In this document: one piece after another, positions 1-9,637 of the stretch | How positions within the stretch are numbered: position 1 is the stretch's first letter | Layout: each line of letters begins with the position of its first letter | Assembly (NCBI RefSeq): GCF_017114985.1 | Contig: NZ_JABXKP010000068.1 | Coordinates: 1 to 40,386 of the forward strand | From: Nostoc sp. JL33 | GTDB lineage: Bacteria; Cyanobacteriota; Cyanobacteriia; Cyanobacteriales; Nostocaceae | Reading direction: 5' to 3' | Length of the DNA stretch: 40,386 nucleotides | The notes under the pieces: model-generated | Told to the model about the DNA's origin: nothing | What the model saw: the letters and a program-made list of their open reading frames with translations, nothing else | Database searches by the model: none | Made by a program: the position numbers and the translations under genes

Positions 1-1
1 C

Positions 2-409
2 GCCACTGATTCCGAATACAGAATTCAGTGGGGGACTTACGGCGCAATAGTTAAAAGCTTGAGAGCATTACGCGATTTATGTCTGATACAGTATGGCATC
101 CAAGCAATAGGGAACCCTGCTGAGAAGGCATCCTACATTAACGCACTCCTGACGTTCCCTGTTATAGCCTGTAAGCAAGTGTCAGAGAATAAAGGATTGA
201 AGTCTCCTATGCTCTCTCAAGTACAAGCGCTAGAAGCAACGCTAGAGGCTATGGGAACACCTACACCGGAGCAGTCAGCATTGCTCAAAGTGACGATGGA
301 GGGAAAGAAGCTAGAGTATCCAACACGGTATAGTCAAGAGAAGCTGTTTGGACTCTATCGGGTTAAATGGCATCTGGATACAGCATTAGAGATACTGGGA
401 ATGCTCTAA
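2..409 (+). CDS. hypothetical protein, 5' end outside window
   Basis: The reading frame is open from base 2 of the window to a TAA at 407-409, with no stop before the first possible start (TTG at 59), so the gene most likely begins outside the window. The visible 135 residues are mostly helical in character, rich in Ala, Leu and Lys, with no signal peptide or membrane segment. I do not recognise a family. The mixed helical composition would fit a small DNA-associated or phage/plasmid-derived protein, but that is only an impression. A palindromic repeat (470-552) lies downstream, so the gene probably ends its transcription unit here. Confidence 0.5.
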   Translation, partial: ATDSEYRIQWGTYGAIVKSLRALRDLCLIQYGIQAIGNPAEKASYINALLTFPVIACKQVSENKGLKSPMLSQVQALEATLEAMGTPTPEQSALLKVTMEGKKLEYPTRYSQEKLFGLYRVKWHLDTALEILGML

Positions 410-469
410 ATTATCAATTAACCATTAGACCTCTAGCAAAAGTCGAAAACCCGCCCGAAAATAAATTTT

Positions 470-552
470 CTTTTCTTATAGCTCAAGTCGGTTTAAACCG
501 ACTAATGGCAGTAGTTTTAGTCCGTTTAAACGGACTTTTGCTATAAGAAAAG
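470..552. repeat. nested palindromic element (MITE-like)
   Basis: An outer 13-bp perfect inverted repeat (CTTTTCTTATAGC at 470-482, its complement at 540-552) encloses two separate 18-bp perfect palindromes, AGTCGGTTTAAACCGACT at 486-503 and AGTCCGTTTAAACGGACT at 519-536. The two inner palindromes differ only by a C/G swap. The whole 83 bp can fold as a three-way, cloverleaf-like structure. It lies in the non-coding gap between the left-edge gene and the 3' end of rnpB, and could end transcription from either side. Confidence 0.7.
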
Positions 553-660
553 AGACTTGAGTCTCTGGCGGTTCAAGTATTTTCGCAATAGGTTTATTGT
601 CCAAAATCCGTACAAAAAATAATAGAGTACAAACCGTGAAGGTTTATACTCCATTACAGG

Positions 661-1092
661 GGAAAGACTAGGTAGTAAGCCGGGTTCTGTTCTCTTGCGA
701 GGGCAGTTATCTATCTGGGACGCTTGTTACCAAACGCCTCTAGCGGCTCTCGTTGAGCGGAACTGGTAAAAGACCAACCATAGTTCCTATCGCCTTGCTC
801 CCAACCGGGGTTTACCGAGCCAGCACCTCTCGATACTGCTGGTGCGCTCTTACCGCACCTTTGCACCCTTACCAAAGATTGGGGAGTCGGGAGTGGGGAG
901 TGGGGAGTAGGGTTTTTCTTTCCCTATTCCCTATTCCCTATTCCCTAATTCTTGGCGGTATCTTTCTGTGGCACTATCCTCACGATCGCTCGCACTGGAC
1001 GTTATCCAGCAAGTTTGGTCTTTCGGGAGTCCGGACTTTCCTCAAACCAGTAACTATGACTGATCTGCAACCGCCTGCGCCTACTCTCTCCT
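661..1092 (-). ncRNA. rnpB: RNase P RNA
   Basis: The minus strand starts with AGGAGAGAGTAGGCGCAGGC, followed by the conserved GAGGAAAGTCCGGACTCCCG block, the stem around CTGGATAACGTCCAG, and ends with AGAACCCGGCTTACTACC. These are the conserved 5' and 3' blocks of the bacterial type A RNase P RNA, the catalytic RNA that matures tRNA 5' ends. In the middle (about 881-947) sits an array of heptanucleotide repeats (GGGGAGT and ATTCCCT types), as known in the P12 region of heterocystous cyanobacteria. The ends are set by homology from memory and may be off by several bases. ORFs crossing this region are spurious. Confidence 0.93.
881..947. repeat. heptanucleotide (STRR) repeats inside rnpB
   Basis: GGGGAGT-type heptamers at 881-909 are followed by complementary-type ATTCCCT heptamers at 921-947, so the two halves can pair as a long hairpin. 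Short tandemly repeated heptamers are typical of Nostoc/Anabaena genomes, and here they extend one helix of the RNase P RNA. Confidence 0.75.
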
Positions 1093-1136
1093 TAGATCCA
1101 GTGTAATCTTGGATGGCATACTATGTCTGGTTTGTA

Positions 1137-1832
1137 TTACTTTTTTTTATTCCAAGGTAGAGCGTAAGTCCAAGGTAGTTTCCTGACTGTGAAAGGACAA
1201 TTGATAATGCTAATGGCAGGGAAATCACGACCTGGGGATAGACCTAAACGCACTTCAGATATCCGTAGCACCAGTTGCAGGGAAAAGTCTAATGCCTTTC
1301 TTCTGTTAATAAAGTCGTTGTACAACTTTTTTTGCCCTTTTTGCAGCCCATTGATATCAATTAGTGGTTTTTTAGCTAAGTAGGTTCCAGTTATTTGATC
1401 GCGCTCGAAAACATCTTCTGCTGTCACCGTTTCAGAAAGTGTTTTCTTGGGGGCAATCAGGCTAGGACTTTGGGGTACTGCTAAGTCACGGGTTAAGTCT
1501 GGTGATTTGCGAATCACTCGGCGCGATTGCTTGCTATGTTCAACTACCAAAGAACTGTTGTCCCAGTCAACGTATACAGCAACATTATCAGATTTATTTT
1601 CAATGCTAATTCCTAAATCTTTCAAATCGTCAATTGGGTATGAGGATTTGAGTTTAAAGGAAATCCCAATTTGATCATCGAGATTGTGTTCTTTTAGTTG
1701 CTCGTCAACGATTCCTTTTTTAAACTCAAACTTAATTTGATCATCGATGGATTCAACCATGCGGTTAAAAACATAGGAAACACCGATAATATAAATCGTT
1801 AAAACTACTAAATTCTGGTCGCTACTCCTCAT
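1137..1832 (-). CDS. hypothetical protein with N-terminal hydrophobic segment
   Basis: A 231-residue protein starting at an ATG (1830-1832). Residues about 8-24 (LVVLTIYIIGVSYVFNRM) form a short hydrophobic stretch that could anchor or export the protein. The rest is charged and soluble, with a middle segment rich in Ser/Pro/Lys (about 110-135). I do not recognise the family. It lies 64 bp downstream of corA on the same strand, so it may be cotranscribed with it; there is no clear terminator between them. Its 3' end faces the 5' end of rnpB. Confidence 0.6.
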   Translation of the reverse strand: MRSSDQNLVVLTIYIIGVSYVFNRMVESIDDQIKFEFKKGIVDEQLKEHNLDDQIGISFKLKSSYPIDDLKDLGISIENKSDNVAVYVDWDNSSLVVEHSKQSRRVIRKSPDLTRDLAVPQSPSLIAPKKTLSETVTAEDVFERDQITGTYLAKKPLIDINGLQKGQKKLYNDFINRRKALDFSLQLVLRISEVRLGLSPGRDFPAISIINCPFTVRKLPWTYALPWNKKK

Positions 1833-1896
1833 AAATTAAAATATTAACTCCCGATGCTAATGAATGTATATTTGACTGATCCCTCATCTGCAATTT

Positions 1897-3039
1897 TTAA
1901 TTGCGCTTGATTATTACAGAATTTTGCAGCCAGCCTCGTCGCCAAAAAAAGAATAGCAAACCTAATGCGATCGCTAACATCACTGCCCAGCAAATAGGGT
2001 AGCCCCAATACGAATTCAACTCAGGCATATTATATGGCGATTTTTCAGTATTGAAATTCATCCCATATATTCCGGCAACAAAAGTCAGTGGAATAAAAAT
2101 TGTTGAAACTATTGTTAGTACCTTCATGATTTCATTCATTTTGTTGCTTACTGCCGAAAGATACACATCCATTAATCCAGATGCTAGTTCTCGATAAGTT
2201 TCCACCATATCCATCACTTGTACCGTATGGTCATAACAATCTCGCAAGTAGATTCGCACTTCTTCACTAATCAAATCGGGAGCATCTCGAATTAAGGAAT
2301 TAATTGCATCTCGCTGGGGCCAGATAGCACGGCGTAGTTGCAGTAATTCTCGCCTAATTTGATAAATATTTTGTAATGTTTGTGGGGTAGGTTTAACTAT
2401 TACTTCCTCCTCTAACTCTTCGATTCGCTCACCATAAAGCTCCAGTACTGGGAAAAAGCCATCAATAATCGCATCTAACAGGGCATAAGCTAAATAATCC
2501 GCTCCCTGTTTACGGATAGTACCTTTGTTTTTTTCAATCCGCGATCGCACCGCTTCAAAGCAATCATGTTCTGGTTCTTCTTGTACTGTCAGTAAATAGT
2601 TTTTCCCTAATATCAAACTCACTTGCTCGCTGTGAAAACCACATATCCTTTCCTTTGGTACTACCATGCGGGCAATGAATAACAATTGGTCTTCATAATC
2701 CTCTGTTTTGGGACGCTCCGGTACATTAACTATATCTTCTAAAACTAGAGGATGTAACTCAAAAACGTTACCCAATCGTTGTAATATGTCTTGACTGCCT
2801 AAACCTTGTACGTCTACCCAAGAAATCGATTCCGTCTCCAGATAGGGGATACATTCTTCTGGAGTTGCTATTTGTTCCCGGATGAAATCGGTTTGGCTAT
2901 AGTCAATCAAGAAAATTATCGGTGGTGGAGCATCTGCATCAATAAAAATGGTTCCAGGTATACTCCCTGGTTGGTGGTAGAACTCATCTTCATATGGCCT
3001 ACTTACTATTTTGGGGAGGCGACTCAGTTTTCGTGCCAT
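1897..3039 (-). CDS. corA: CorA magnesium/cobalt transporter
   Basis: A 380-residue inner-membrane divalent cation channel that takes up Mg2+ (also Co2+/Ni2+). It has the long acidic, helical cytoplasmic N-terminal domain, and two C-terminal membrane helices around residues 305-325 and 345-365. The selectivity-loop signature YGMN sits at about 325-328, followed by the short periplasmic loop and a basic tail (WRRGW). Length matches the family. The start codon (3037-3039) lies only about 12 bp from the end of an IS element, so its native promoter may have been separated from the gene; part of its leader, including the weak AGG ribosome-binding stretch, lies at the junction. Confidence 0.93.
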   Translation of the reverse strand: MARKLSRLPKIVSRPYEDEFYHQPGSIPGTIFIDADAPPPIIFLIDYSQTDFIREQIATPEECIPYLETESISWVDVQGLGSQDILQRLGNVFELHPLVLEDIVNVPERPKTEDYEDQLLFIARMVVPKERICGFHSEQVSLILGKNYLLTVQEEPEHDCFEAVRSRIEKNKGTIRKQGADYLAYALLDAIIDGFFPVLELYGERIEELEEEVIVKPTPQTLQNIYQIRRELLQLRRAIWPQRDAINSLIRDAPDLISEEVRIYLRDCYDHTVQVMDMVETYRELASGLMDVYLSAVSNKMNEIMKVLTIVSTIFIPLTFVAGIYGMNFNTEKSPYNMPELNSYWGYPICWAVMLAIALGLLFFFWRRGWLQNSVIIKRN

Positions 3040-3104
3040 GCAATTTTACCTAATAACCCAAGTTGCTAGTTACTTGACTCGTGCGATCGCAAAAGTAGTA
3101 AAAT

Positions 3105-3130
3105 CCCCTCCAAGAATAAAAACGGAGGGG
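3105..3130 (+). promoter_or_regulatory. hairpin sequestering the transposase ribosome-binding site
   Basis: CCCCTCC (3105-3111) can pair fully with GGAGGGG (3124-3130), which is the only Shine-Dalgarno-like sequence before the transposase ATG at 3134. The same 7-bp stem is kept in the second IS copy (5929-5954), although the loop sequence differs. Such a stem would limit translation of read-through transcripts. Confidence 0.55.
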
Positions 3131-3133
3131 ATT

Positions 3134-3959
3134 ATGCTAAATGAAATAATTACTGTCTATGCTATCATAGACGACTTCCTGAGAGCAATTGGACACAAAG
3201 AAGATTGTCGGCGAGAGATGAGCGACGCAGAAATTATCACAACAGCACTAATTGCGGCAATGTTCTTCGATGGTAATTATGCTTCATGTTGTAGCTATAT
3301 GAAAGACCACAATTTGATACCAAATATGTTAGATAAATCCAGATTTAATAGACGACTACATAGCATTTCTATGCTGATAAATGACTTATTTCATCAAATA
3401 GGAATGATCTTCAAGGAAACAAGTGATTCCACAGAATATCTTCTGGACTCATTTCCCGTTCCAATTTGCGATAATATTCGTATTTTCCATGTCAAGCTAA
3501 TTAAATCAGAAGAATATCGGGGTTATATAGCATCAAAAAAACGCTACTTTTATGGAATTAAAGTCCAATTATTAACGACTAAAAGCGGTATACCTGTTGA
3601 GGAAAGTCTTTATGCCTGGTAGTACTACTGATCTACGAGCTTTAAATAGTTTACCATTAAATTTACCATCAGACAGTCAGATATATGCTAACTCCGCATA
3701 CACAGATTATACTGCCGAAGATGACCTTGTTGATTCGAGTGAGATGAAACTAGAAGTAATGAGAAAAAAGAATTCTAAACGTTCAGATAAGCCGTATATA
3801 CAATATATAAAACAATCGACTCGTCACTATATTGAAACTGTATTTAGTGCTATTACTAGTATGCATCCAAAATTCATTCATGCAGTCACTTATGAAGGTT
3901 TTTTACCTAAGTTACAATCATTTATTTTTGCTTTTACTTTAAAAAAAGCATTCATGTAG
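3134..3959 (+). pseudogene. IS982-family transposase, frameshifted
   Basis: The frame opens at ATG 3134 (MLNEIITVYAIIDDFLRAIG) and carries an IS982-like catalytic region: DSFPVPICDNIRI and then SKKRYFYGIKVQLL. It ends early at 3620-3622, while the continuation (VFMPGSTTDLRAL ... IETVFSAITS) is in another frame up to 3959. Removing one G in the GAGGAAA run near 3600 would restore GIPVEKVFMPGS and a protein of about 275 residues, near the family norm. So this copy is probably inactive. A CCCCTCC/GGAGGGG hairpin covers its ribosome-binding site. Confidence 0.8.
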
Positions 3960-4093
3960 CTAGTATTGTTTGACATTTATAATGAGTGGTATATATTTCG
4001 GTTACACACCAAGTAACCGAAGCGTTTTTCATGCGATCACATCGCTCTGCAGGTGCCAAGCACCCGGAGTCGCATAACCCGCAACTTGGATTA

Positions 4094-4732
4094 TTATGTT
4101 CCCGGACGAGAGCGAATACGATCGGGTATATGATGGCGATCGCCTAATATTTCTAACAAGGGGCCATTTACGTCAAATTTAACCATACTTACCGACGCGA
4201 CCAAAATATTCACCCGATAGCGATAGCGTCCCAAATCAATTCCCAGTAAACTGCAAAGCATAATCCGAATCGTGGCTTTATGGGAAACTACTAAAACATT
4301 ACCTTGGGTATGTTTTTCTTGAATTTCAGCAATTACAGGCATAGAACGGTTAGCAATATCTACCGCAGTTTCTCCACCTAGTGGTGCATTCCAAGCGGGT
4401 TCTGTCAACCATTTTACATAGTTTTGGGCGTAATTCTCTTGGGCAAACGATTTACTCTTCCTTTCCCATTCGCCGTAACTACCTTCTCTAAGTCCGTCAC
4501 GCAACTGCATATCCATACCGATAGCATCACAAAATGGCTTGGCAGTTGCAATTGTGCGTTTCATCGGGCTAACATAAACAGCCTCCCACAACAAGCTTTG
4601 ATAAACATCGGCAAAACCGGACGCCATCTGCATCCCCTCTGTTGTCAACTCCGCATCAGTTTCACCGCAGAAATTACCACTTTGACTAAAAGTAGTTTCT
4701 CCATGTCGCAGTAAATATAAATTGAGTGTCAT
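4094..4732 (-). CDS. histidine phosphatase family protein (phosphoglycerate mutase-like)
   Basis: A 212-residue cytosolic member of the histidine phosphatase superfamily. The catalytic RHGET motif is at residues 9-13 (LYLLRHGETTF), the second catalytic histidine at VVSHKAT, and a catalytic acid is likely in the REGSYGEWE region. The substrate is not clear: members include cofactor-dependent phosphoglycerate mutases and small-metabolite phosphatases. The ATG at 4730-4732 was chosen over an upstream one because it puts the RHG motif at the usual distance from the start. The TAA stop lies in the right inverted repeat of the neighbouring IS, so the last residues could have been altered by the insertion. 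Confidence 0.85.
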   Translation of the reverse strand: MTLNLYLLRHGETTFSQSGNFCGETDAELTTEGMQMASGFADVYQSLLWEAVYVSPMKRTIATAKPFCDAIGMDMQLRDGLREGSYGEWERKSKSFAQENYAQNYVKWLTEPAWNAPLGGETAVDIANRSMPVIAEIQEKHTQGNVLVVSHKATIRIMLCSLLGIDLGRYRYRVNILVASVSMVKFDVNGPLLEILGDRHHIPDRIRSRPGT

Positions 4733-5168
4733 AGCTTGTATCGCGATTGGGATAGAAGAGTTTGTGCAAAAATAAAATACCATCAATCTCGCAATCGAGT
4801 CTGTGACACCAGGACAAACTAATCAACCCTGAGTCTATGATGAAATACAGACAAGCTGACCCAGACCTATCAACTGGCATTCGATAAAACGACATTGGCA
4901 CAAGCCGCAGCCTCATCGGATCAATTTGGTCTGGATCGCATTGCTTTGGAGTAAGGTTGAATAACGTCGTTTGCTGAGGTGGTTGCCTTTCCCTCACCTT
5001 CTGTTGATAGTCCAAAATCTGAGATTTGCACTTCAAGAGCGCCTCAAGGTTCATTACCAGTGTTTCTGCTTTGCGTGCTGGTGTGACGGTCAAATTAGAA
5101 AATAAATTTAGCTGGTTGGGTTCCAAGGTGATTAATGGGAATGTACAAACCAGTGGATTATCCGCCAC
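4686..5168 (-). pseudogene. truncated GIY-YIG-like protein remnant
   Basis: A GTG-started frame of 160 residues that runs 47 bp into the phosphatase gene. Its middle part (DPDQIDPMRLRLVPMSFYRM ... SACLYFIIDSG) resembles, from memory, a cyanobacterial protein family that continues into a GIY-YIG-type catalytic segment (LLYIGET). Here the similarity stops at about position 4830 and the remaining 45 residues look like random translation. I read it as a gene that lost its catalytic C-terminal half. Not certain; it could be a small lineage-specific protein. Confidence 0.35.
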
Positions 5169-5448
5169 AACTCGATGGAGTTAAACCTGTTACCAGGTTT
5201 ATTAGAGCGATCGCTGTTGGATTTTTGGGCATTTTAAAATAGCGTTTACTGAGTAGAGCCATATTAAAAGGATTTGGTCGCAGTAAGAAAAAACCAGTGC
5301 TTGAGGGCAATGAACTGACTACAGGTATTGTGCACCATCCTGTTACGATTTGGCAGGCTTGGATATCATTTACTGGCTGATAATGCCAGCGAGTAAGTTT
5401 TTCTGTCTCAGCCGCATTCATTGGTTCAAAACAAAAGTGCATTGACAT
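5158..5448 (-). pseudogene. possible remnant with acetyltransferase-like N-terminus
   Basis: A 96-residue frame whose first 28 residues (HFCFEPMNAAETEKLTRWHY) resemble the start of cyanobacterial GNAT-type N-acetyltransferases, in which this block is followed by a PPYD-type motif. The rest does not resemble that family. It ends 11 bp inside the next remnant on the same strand. Weak evidence; either a broken gene or a chance open frame. Confidence 0.25.
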
Positions 5449-5532
5449 ACTCCCAACCGCTCACCCTATACCTTCTGCTAAAAGTATACTTCTTCTCGTT
5501 ATTGACCAACAGCCTCTCGCCATCAGGAAAAG

Positions 5533-5802
5533 TCACAATCTGCTGTCAAACGTCGTTGGATTGCCTAGGTGCGATCGCTCTTTTCTAACACGATTGTAGC
5601 CAAATCTATCCAAACAGTACTCATCAAAGGTTTTGTGCGTAGATTGATATAATCTGCGATCGCCTACGGCGGGGCGTAGCCCATCGCGTAATTCTATTAA
5701 AGCTTTGCCTGCTTCAAAAAACGCCCGCTCCCACTTTCCTCTCCAAGTGCAGGCGGTAAGCTCACGCCATGCCGTCAGGCTTATCGCTTTGTTCCTACTC
5801 GG
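5533..5802 (-). pseudogene. gene remnant carrying an in-frame palindromic insertion
   Basis: An open frame without a usable start codon reads WERAFFEAGKALIELR, then DGLRPAVG, then DRRLYQSTHKTFDEYCLDRF. From memory, the two outer pieces are adjacent in a family of cyanobacterial phage/plasmid-type proteins (ELRDRRLYRSTHKTFEEYC type). The eight residues between them are encoded by a dispersed GGCTACGCCCCGCCGTAGGC palindrome inserted in frame. The frame ends at a TGA (5533-5535) soon after, and a TAA sits upstream. It is a fragment, not a working gene. Confidence 0.5.
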
Positions 5803-5864
5803 TTAATTCTGAAACTTCAACAGCATTAACTGTAGGCCGATCTCACCAAATCGCGTTGCTCCCC

Positions 5865-6324
5865 TATTAACCCAAGTTGCTAGTTATGCGATCGGAAGGT
5901 GAAAAAGAGATCACAAAAGTAATAAAATCCCCTCCAAGAAGAAAAACGGAGGGGAAAATGCTAAATAAAATAATTACCATCTATGCTATGATTGATGACT
6001 TACTTAGAGCAATTGGTGACAAAGAAGATTGTCGGCGAAATATGACTGATGCAGAAGTGATCACAACAGCAGTAGTTGCCTCACTAGTTGATTTCCTAAA
6101 TCAATTCATGCAGTCACTTATAAAGGTTTCTTACTCAAATTACAAGCATTTATCTTTGCTTTTACTTTCAAACAAGCATTTATCTAGCTAGTAATAGTTT
6201 ATACTCTTAGTTGAAAATCTATCTCTCGGTTATGGGCTGACGTAACCGAAGAGTTTTTGTGCGATCGCATGACTCTCCAGCTGCGAAGCACCCGGAGTCG
6301 CATAACTAGCAACTTGGGTTAATA
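5865..6324 (+). mobile_element. IS982-like element, copy 2, internally deleted
   Basis: 460 bp with perfect terminal inverted repeats: TATTAACCCAAGTTGCTAGT at the left end (5865-) and its complement ending at 6324; the match covers at least 22 bp. The sequence follows copy 1 (3051-4096) at both ends, but about 600 bp of the transposase interior is missing, with the join near 6080-6105. The intact ends and lost enzyme make it a MITE-like, non-autonomous derivative that could still be moved by a transposase acting in trans. Confidence 0.8.
5958..6191 (+). pseudogene. remnant of IS982-family transposase
   Basis: Starts at ATG 5958 with MLNKIITIYAMIDDLLRAIG, closely matching the start of the copy 1 transposase, keeps about 40 residues, then jumps across the internal deletion and reads the 3' end in the wrong frame. 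The DSFPVP and SKKRYFYG catalytic blocks are absent. The RBS-pairing hairpin (CCCCTCC 5929-5935 with GGAGGGG 5948-5954) is preserved. Confidence 0.75.
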
Positions 6325-6604
6325 GTCATTTGTCATTTGTCAGTGCTAAAAAGAACTGACTAGGGCAACCAAGACTTACACGTAATTTTACAAAATTTAA
6401 TATAAAGACGGTAATTTCTAAATTAAGCAATTATTTCAGTGGTTAATTTGGTCATCAGCATTTTGTTAGTAACCAGTTGTACCCACAATTAATCATTGAA
6501 AAGTTTCATAATTACAGCTATTTTCAGATAAATAGGGTCGCGCGCTAAGGGTTACTTCCCAGCAATACAGATAACATACTCTAAATCAGCAATGCTATAA
6601 AAAA
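6325..6604. other. intergenic region, no gene seen
   Basis: AT-rich sequence between the IS remnant and the groEL terminator. I see no convincing ORF, RNA gene or repeat in it. Confidence 0.5.
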
Positions 6605-6629
6605 CAGTTTGCCTTGGCAAGACAAACTG
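6595..6629 (-). terminator. terminator of groEL
   Basis: On the minus strand, CAGTTTG (6623-6629) and CAAACTG (6605-6611) form a 7-bp stem followed by a run of T residues. It lies about 30 bp after the groEL stop codon. Confidence 0.8.
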
Positions 6630-6660
6630 CTGAAAAAATATTTATCTGGGGGAGCAGAAA

Positions 6661-8337
<1,677 letters not shown>

Positions 8338-8366
8338 TTATTTCTCCAGCGCTTCCATTAGACAAT

Positions 8367-8393
8367 TTAGCACTCACACGTCAAGAGTGCTAA
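8367..8393 (-). promoter_or_regulatory. CIRCE operator (HrcA binding site)
   Basis: A perfect 9-9-9 inverted repeat: TTAGCACTC (8367-8375), spacer of 9 bp, GAGTGCTAA (8385-8393). This is the consensus HrcA repressor site, placed directly upstream of groEL. It also lies about 100 bp upstream of the divergent transferase gene, so an effect on that gene is possible but not shown. Confidence 0.95.
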
Positions 8394-8492
8394 TCTCCCA
8401 AGCGGCTCAACTTACAAAATGGAAATAAAAAAATTGATTAATATACAGGTGATGCTCATATTAGATACAAGCAGTAATGCTTGAATTGGGAG

Positions 8493-9575
8493 ATGAATCT
8501 AGACAACTCCCTTAAGTCCCTCGGTATTGCCGACCCTAGCGGCACCGGCTGGTTGGCGGTAGTATTTACGTTTCTCTTGGCTTGGGTTGTAACCTGGCGT
8601 TTAATTCCGACAGTACGCAAATTCGCCTTGCGGGTAGGTTGGGCTGACCAACCCAACGCACGGCGACTCAACCGAGAACCTTTACCCAATGCAGGGGGGC
8701 TGGCTATCTACGCGGGTGTAATTGCCGCGCTGGTATTAGCTAGCCTTTTACGACCTATCGAACTCCAAAACGTATTGGCTCAGGTACTCACTATTCTGTT
8801 GGGGGGTTCGATATTAGTCCTTGTAGGCTTTATCGATGATCAGTTCGGCTTACCGCCCTCTGTTCGATTGTGGGCACAAATTGTCACGGCACTGTTGCTG
8901 GTAGCTAATGGCATCAGCGTCAAAGTGATGTTTGGCACTCCCATCGACTCGCTGCTGTCCATGTCGCTAACAGTACTGTGGGTAGTAGGGATTACCAACG
9001 CCATCAACTTGATGGATGGTATGGATGGCTTGGCAGGAGGAATCAGCTTTATTACGGCGATGAGTTTGTTGGGTGTTGCAGCCCAATTTAACAATCGTGC
9101 AGCGGCAATCTTGGTACTCGCAGCCTTGGCAGGTGCTGCACTGGGCTTTTTGCGCCATAACTTCCATCCGTCACAAATTATTATGGGTGATGCCGGAGCA
9201 TACTTTTTCGGCTATGTGCTAGCAGCAACCAGTATTTTAGGCAAATTGCAACAAAACACAGTTTATGCGCTAATTCCTACGGTTTTATTTCTGTTGTTAC
9301 CAGTGCTAGACACCACTCAAGTATTTGTGCGGCGGCTACTAGCAGGAAATAACCCTCTGAGTACTCCTGGCAAAGACCACCTGCACCACCGCTTACTTGC
9401 TTGGGGACTCTCCCAGCGCAATGCTGCGTTCACGCTTTGGTCAATTACCTTAGTTTTCAACTTGCTGGCGATGAGAATACAAGGTATGAGTTTGGCTGTA
9501 ATGCTGACTACCGCCAGTAGCATTATTCTTCTTTTGGGCTTTACTGTCTGGCAAAGGATACGCCAACAGCCTTAG
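8493..9575 (+). CDS. MraY/WecA-family glycosyl-1-phosphate transferase
   Basis: An integral membrane protein of about 360 residues with roughly ten hydrophobic helices. It belongs to the polyprenyl-phosphate sugar-1-phosphate transferase family, which starts cell-wall or surface-polysaccharide synthesis on undecaprenyl phosphate. Motifs: NAGGLAIY near residue 60, FIDDQFGLP (Asp pair) near 110, NAINLMDGMDGLAGG near 165, GDAGAYFFGY near 230 and the histidine-rich DHLHHRLL near 302. The sugar specificity cannot be read. I chose ATG 8493 because MNLDNSLKSLG fits the family start; the in-frame TTG at 8481 is an alternative. Divergent from groEL. Confidence 0.9.
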   Translation: MNLDNSLKSLGIADPSGTGWLAVVFTFLLAWVVTWRLIPTVRKFALRVGWADQPNARRLNREPLPNAGGLAIYAGVIAALVLASLLRPIELQNVLAQVLTILLGGSILVLVGFIDDQFGLPPSVRLWAQIVTALLLVANGISVKVMFGTPIDSLLSMSLTVLWVVGITNAINLMDGMDGLAGGISFITAMSLLGVAAQFNNRAAAILVLAALAGAALGFLRHNFHPSQIIMGDAGAYFFGYVLAATSILGKLQQNTVYALIPTVLFLLLPVLDTTQVFVRRLLAGNNPLSTPGKDHLHHRLLAWGLSQRNAAFTLWSITLVFNLLAMRIQGMSLAVMLTTASSIILLLGFTVWQRIRQQP

Positions 9576-9581
9576 TTGTTT

Positions 9582-9611
9582 GTAGGGTTAGCATTGTAAT
9601 GCTACCCCTAC
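9582..9611. terminator. hairpin between convergent genes
   Basis: GTAGGG-TTAGCAT pairs with ATGCTA-CCCCTAC around a short loop, between the end of the transferase gene and the end of the Rpn gene. It may end transcription from either side; the T-run is poor. Confidence 0.45.
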
Positions 9612-9637
9612 TATGCTTTATTCTGTCCACAAAAAAT

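Larger units (their letters stand above)
3051..4096 (+). mobile_element. IS982-like insertion sequence, copy 1 (decayed)
   Basis: About 1,046 bp bounded by inverted repeats: left TAATAACCCAAGTTGC, right (reversed) TAATAATCCAAGTTGC, similarity continuing a few bases further in. It encodes a transposase disrupted by a frameshift. It fills the space between corA (start 12 bp from the left end) and the histidine phosphatase gene, whose TAA stop lies within the right end. The outermost TAA/TTA may be part of the repeat or a short target duplication; I cannot tell. A related deleted copy is at 5865-6324. Confidence 0.8.

Noticed and set aside
753..1106. 117-residue ORF on the plus strand
   Set aside because: It lies antisense to rnpB and is explained by that RNA gene.
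3590..3625. Programmed frameshift in the IS transposase
   Set aside because: There is no A6G-type slippery run at the switch point; a single extra G in GAGGAAA explains it better as decay.
5142..5231. Short plus-strand frame starting MYKPVDYPPQLDG
   Set aside because: Only about 33 residues, opposite other remnants, without a Shine-Dalgarno sequence or known family.
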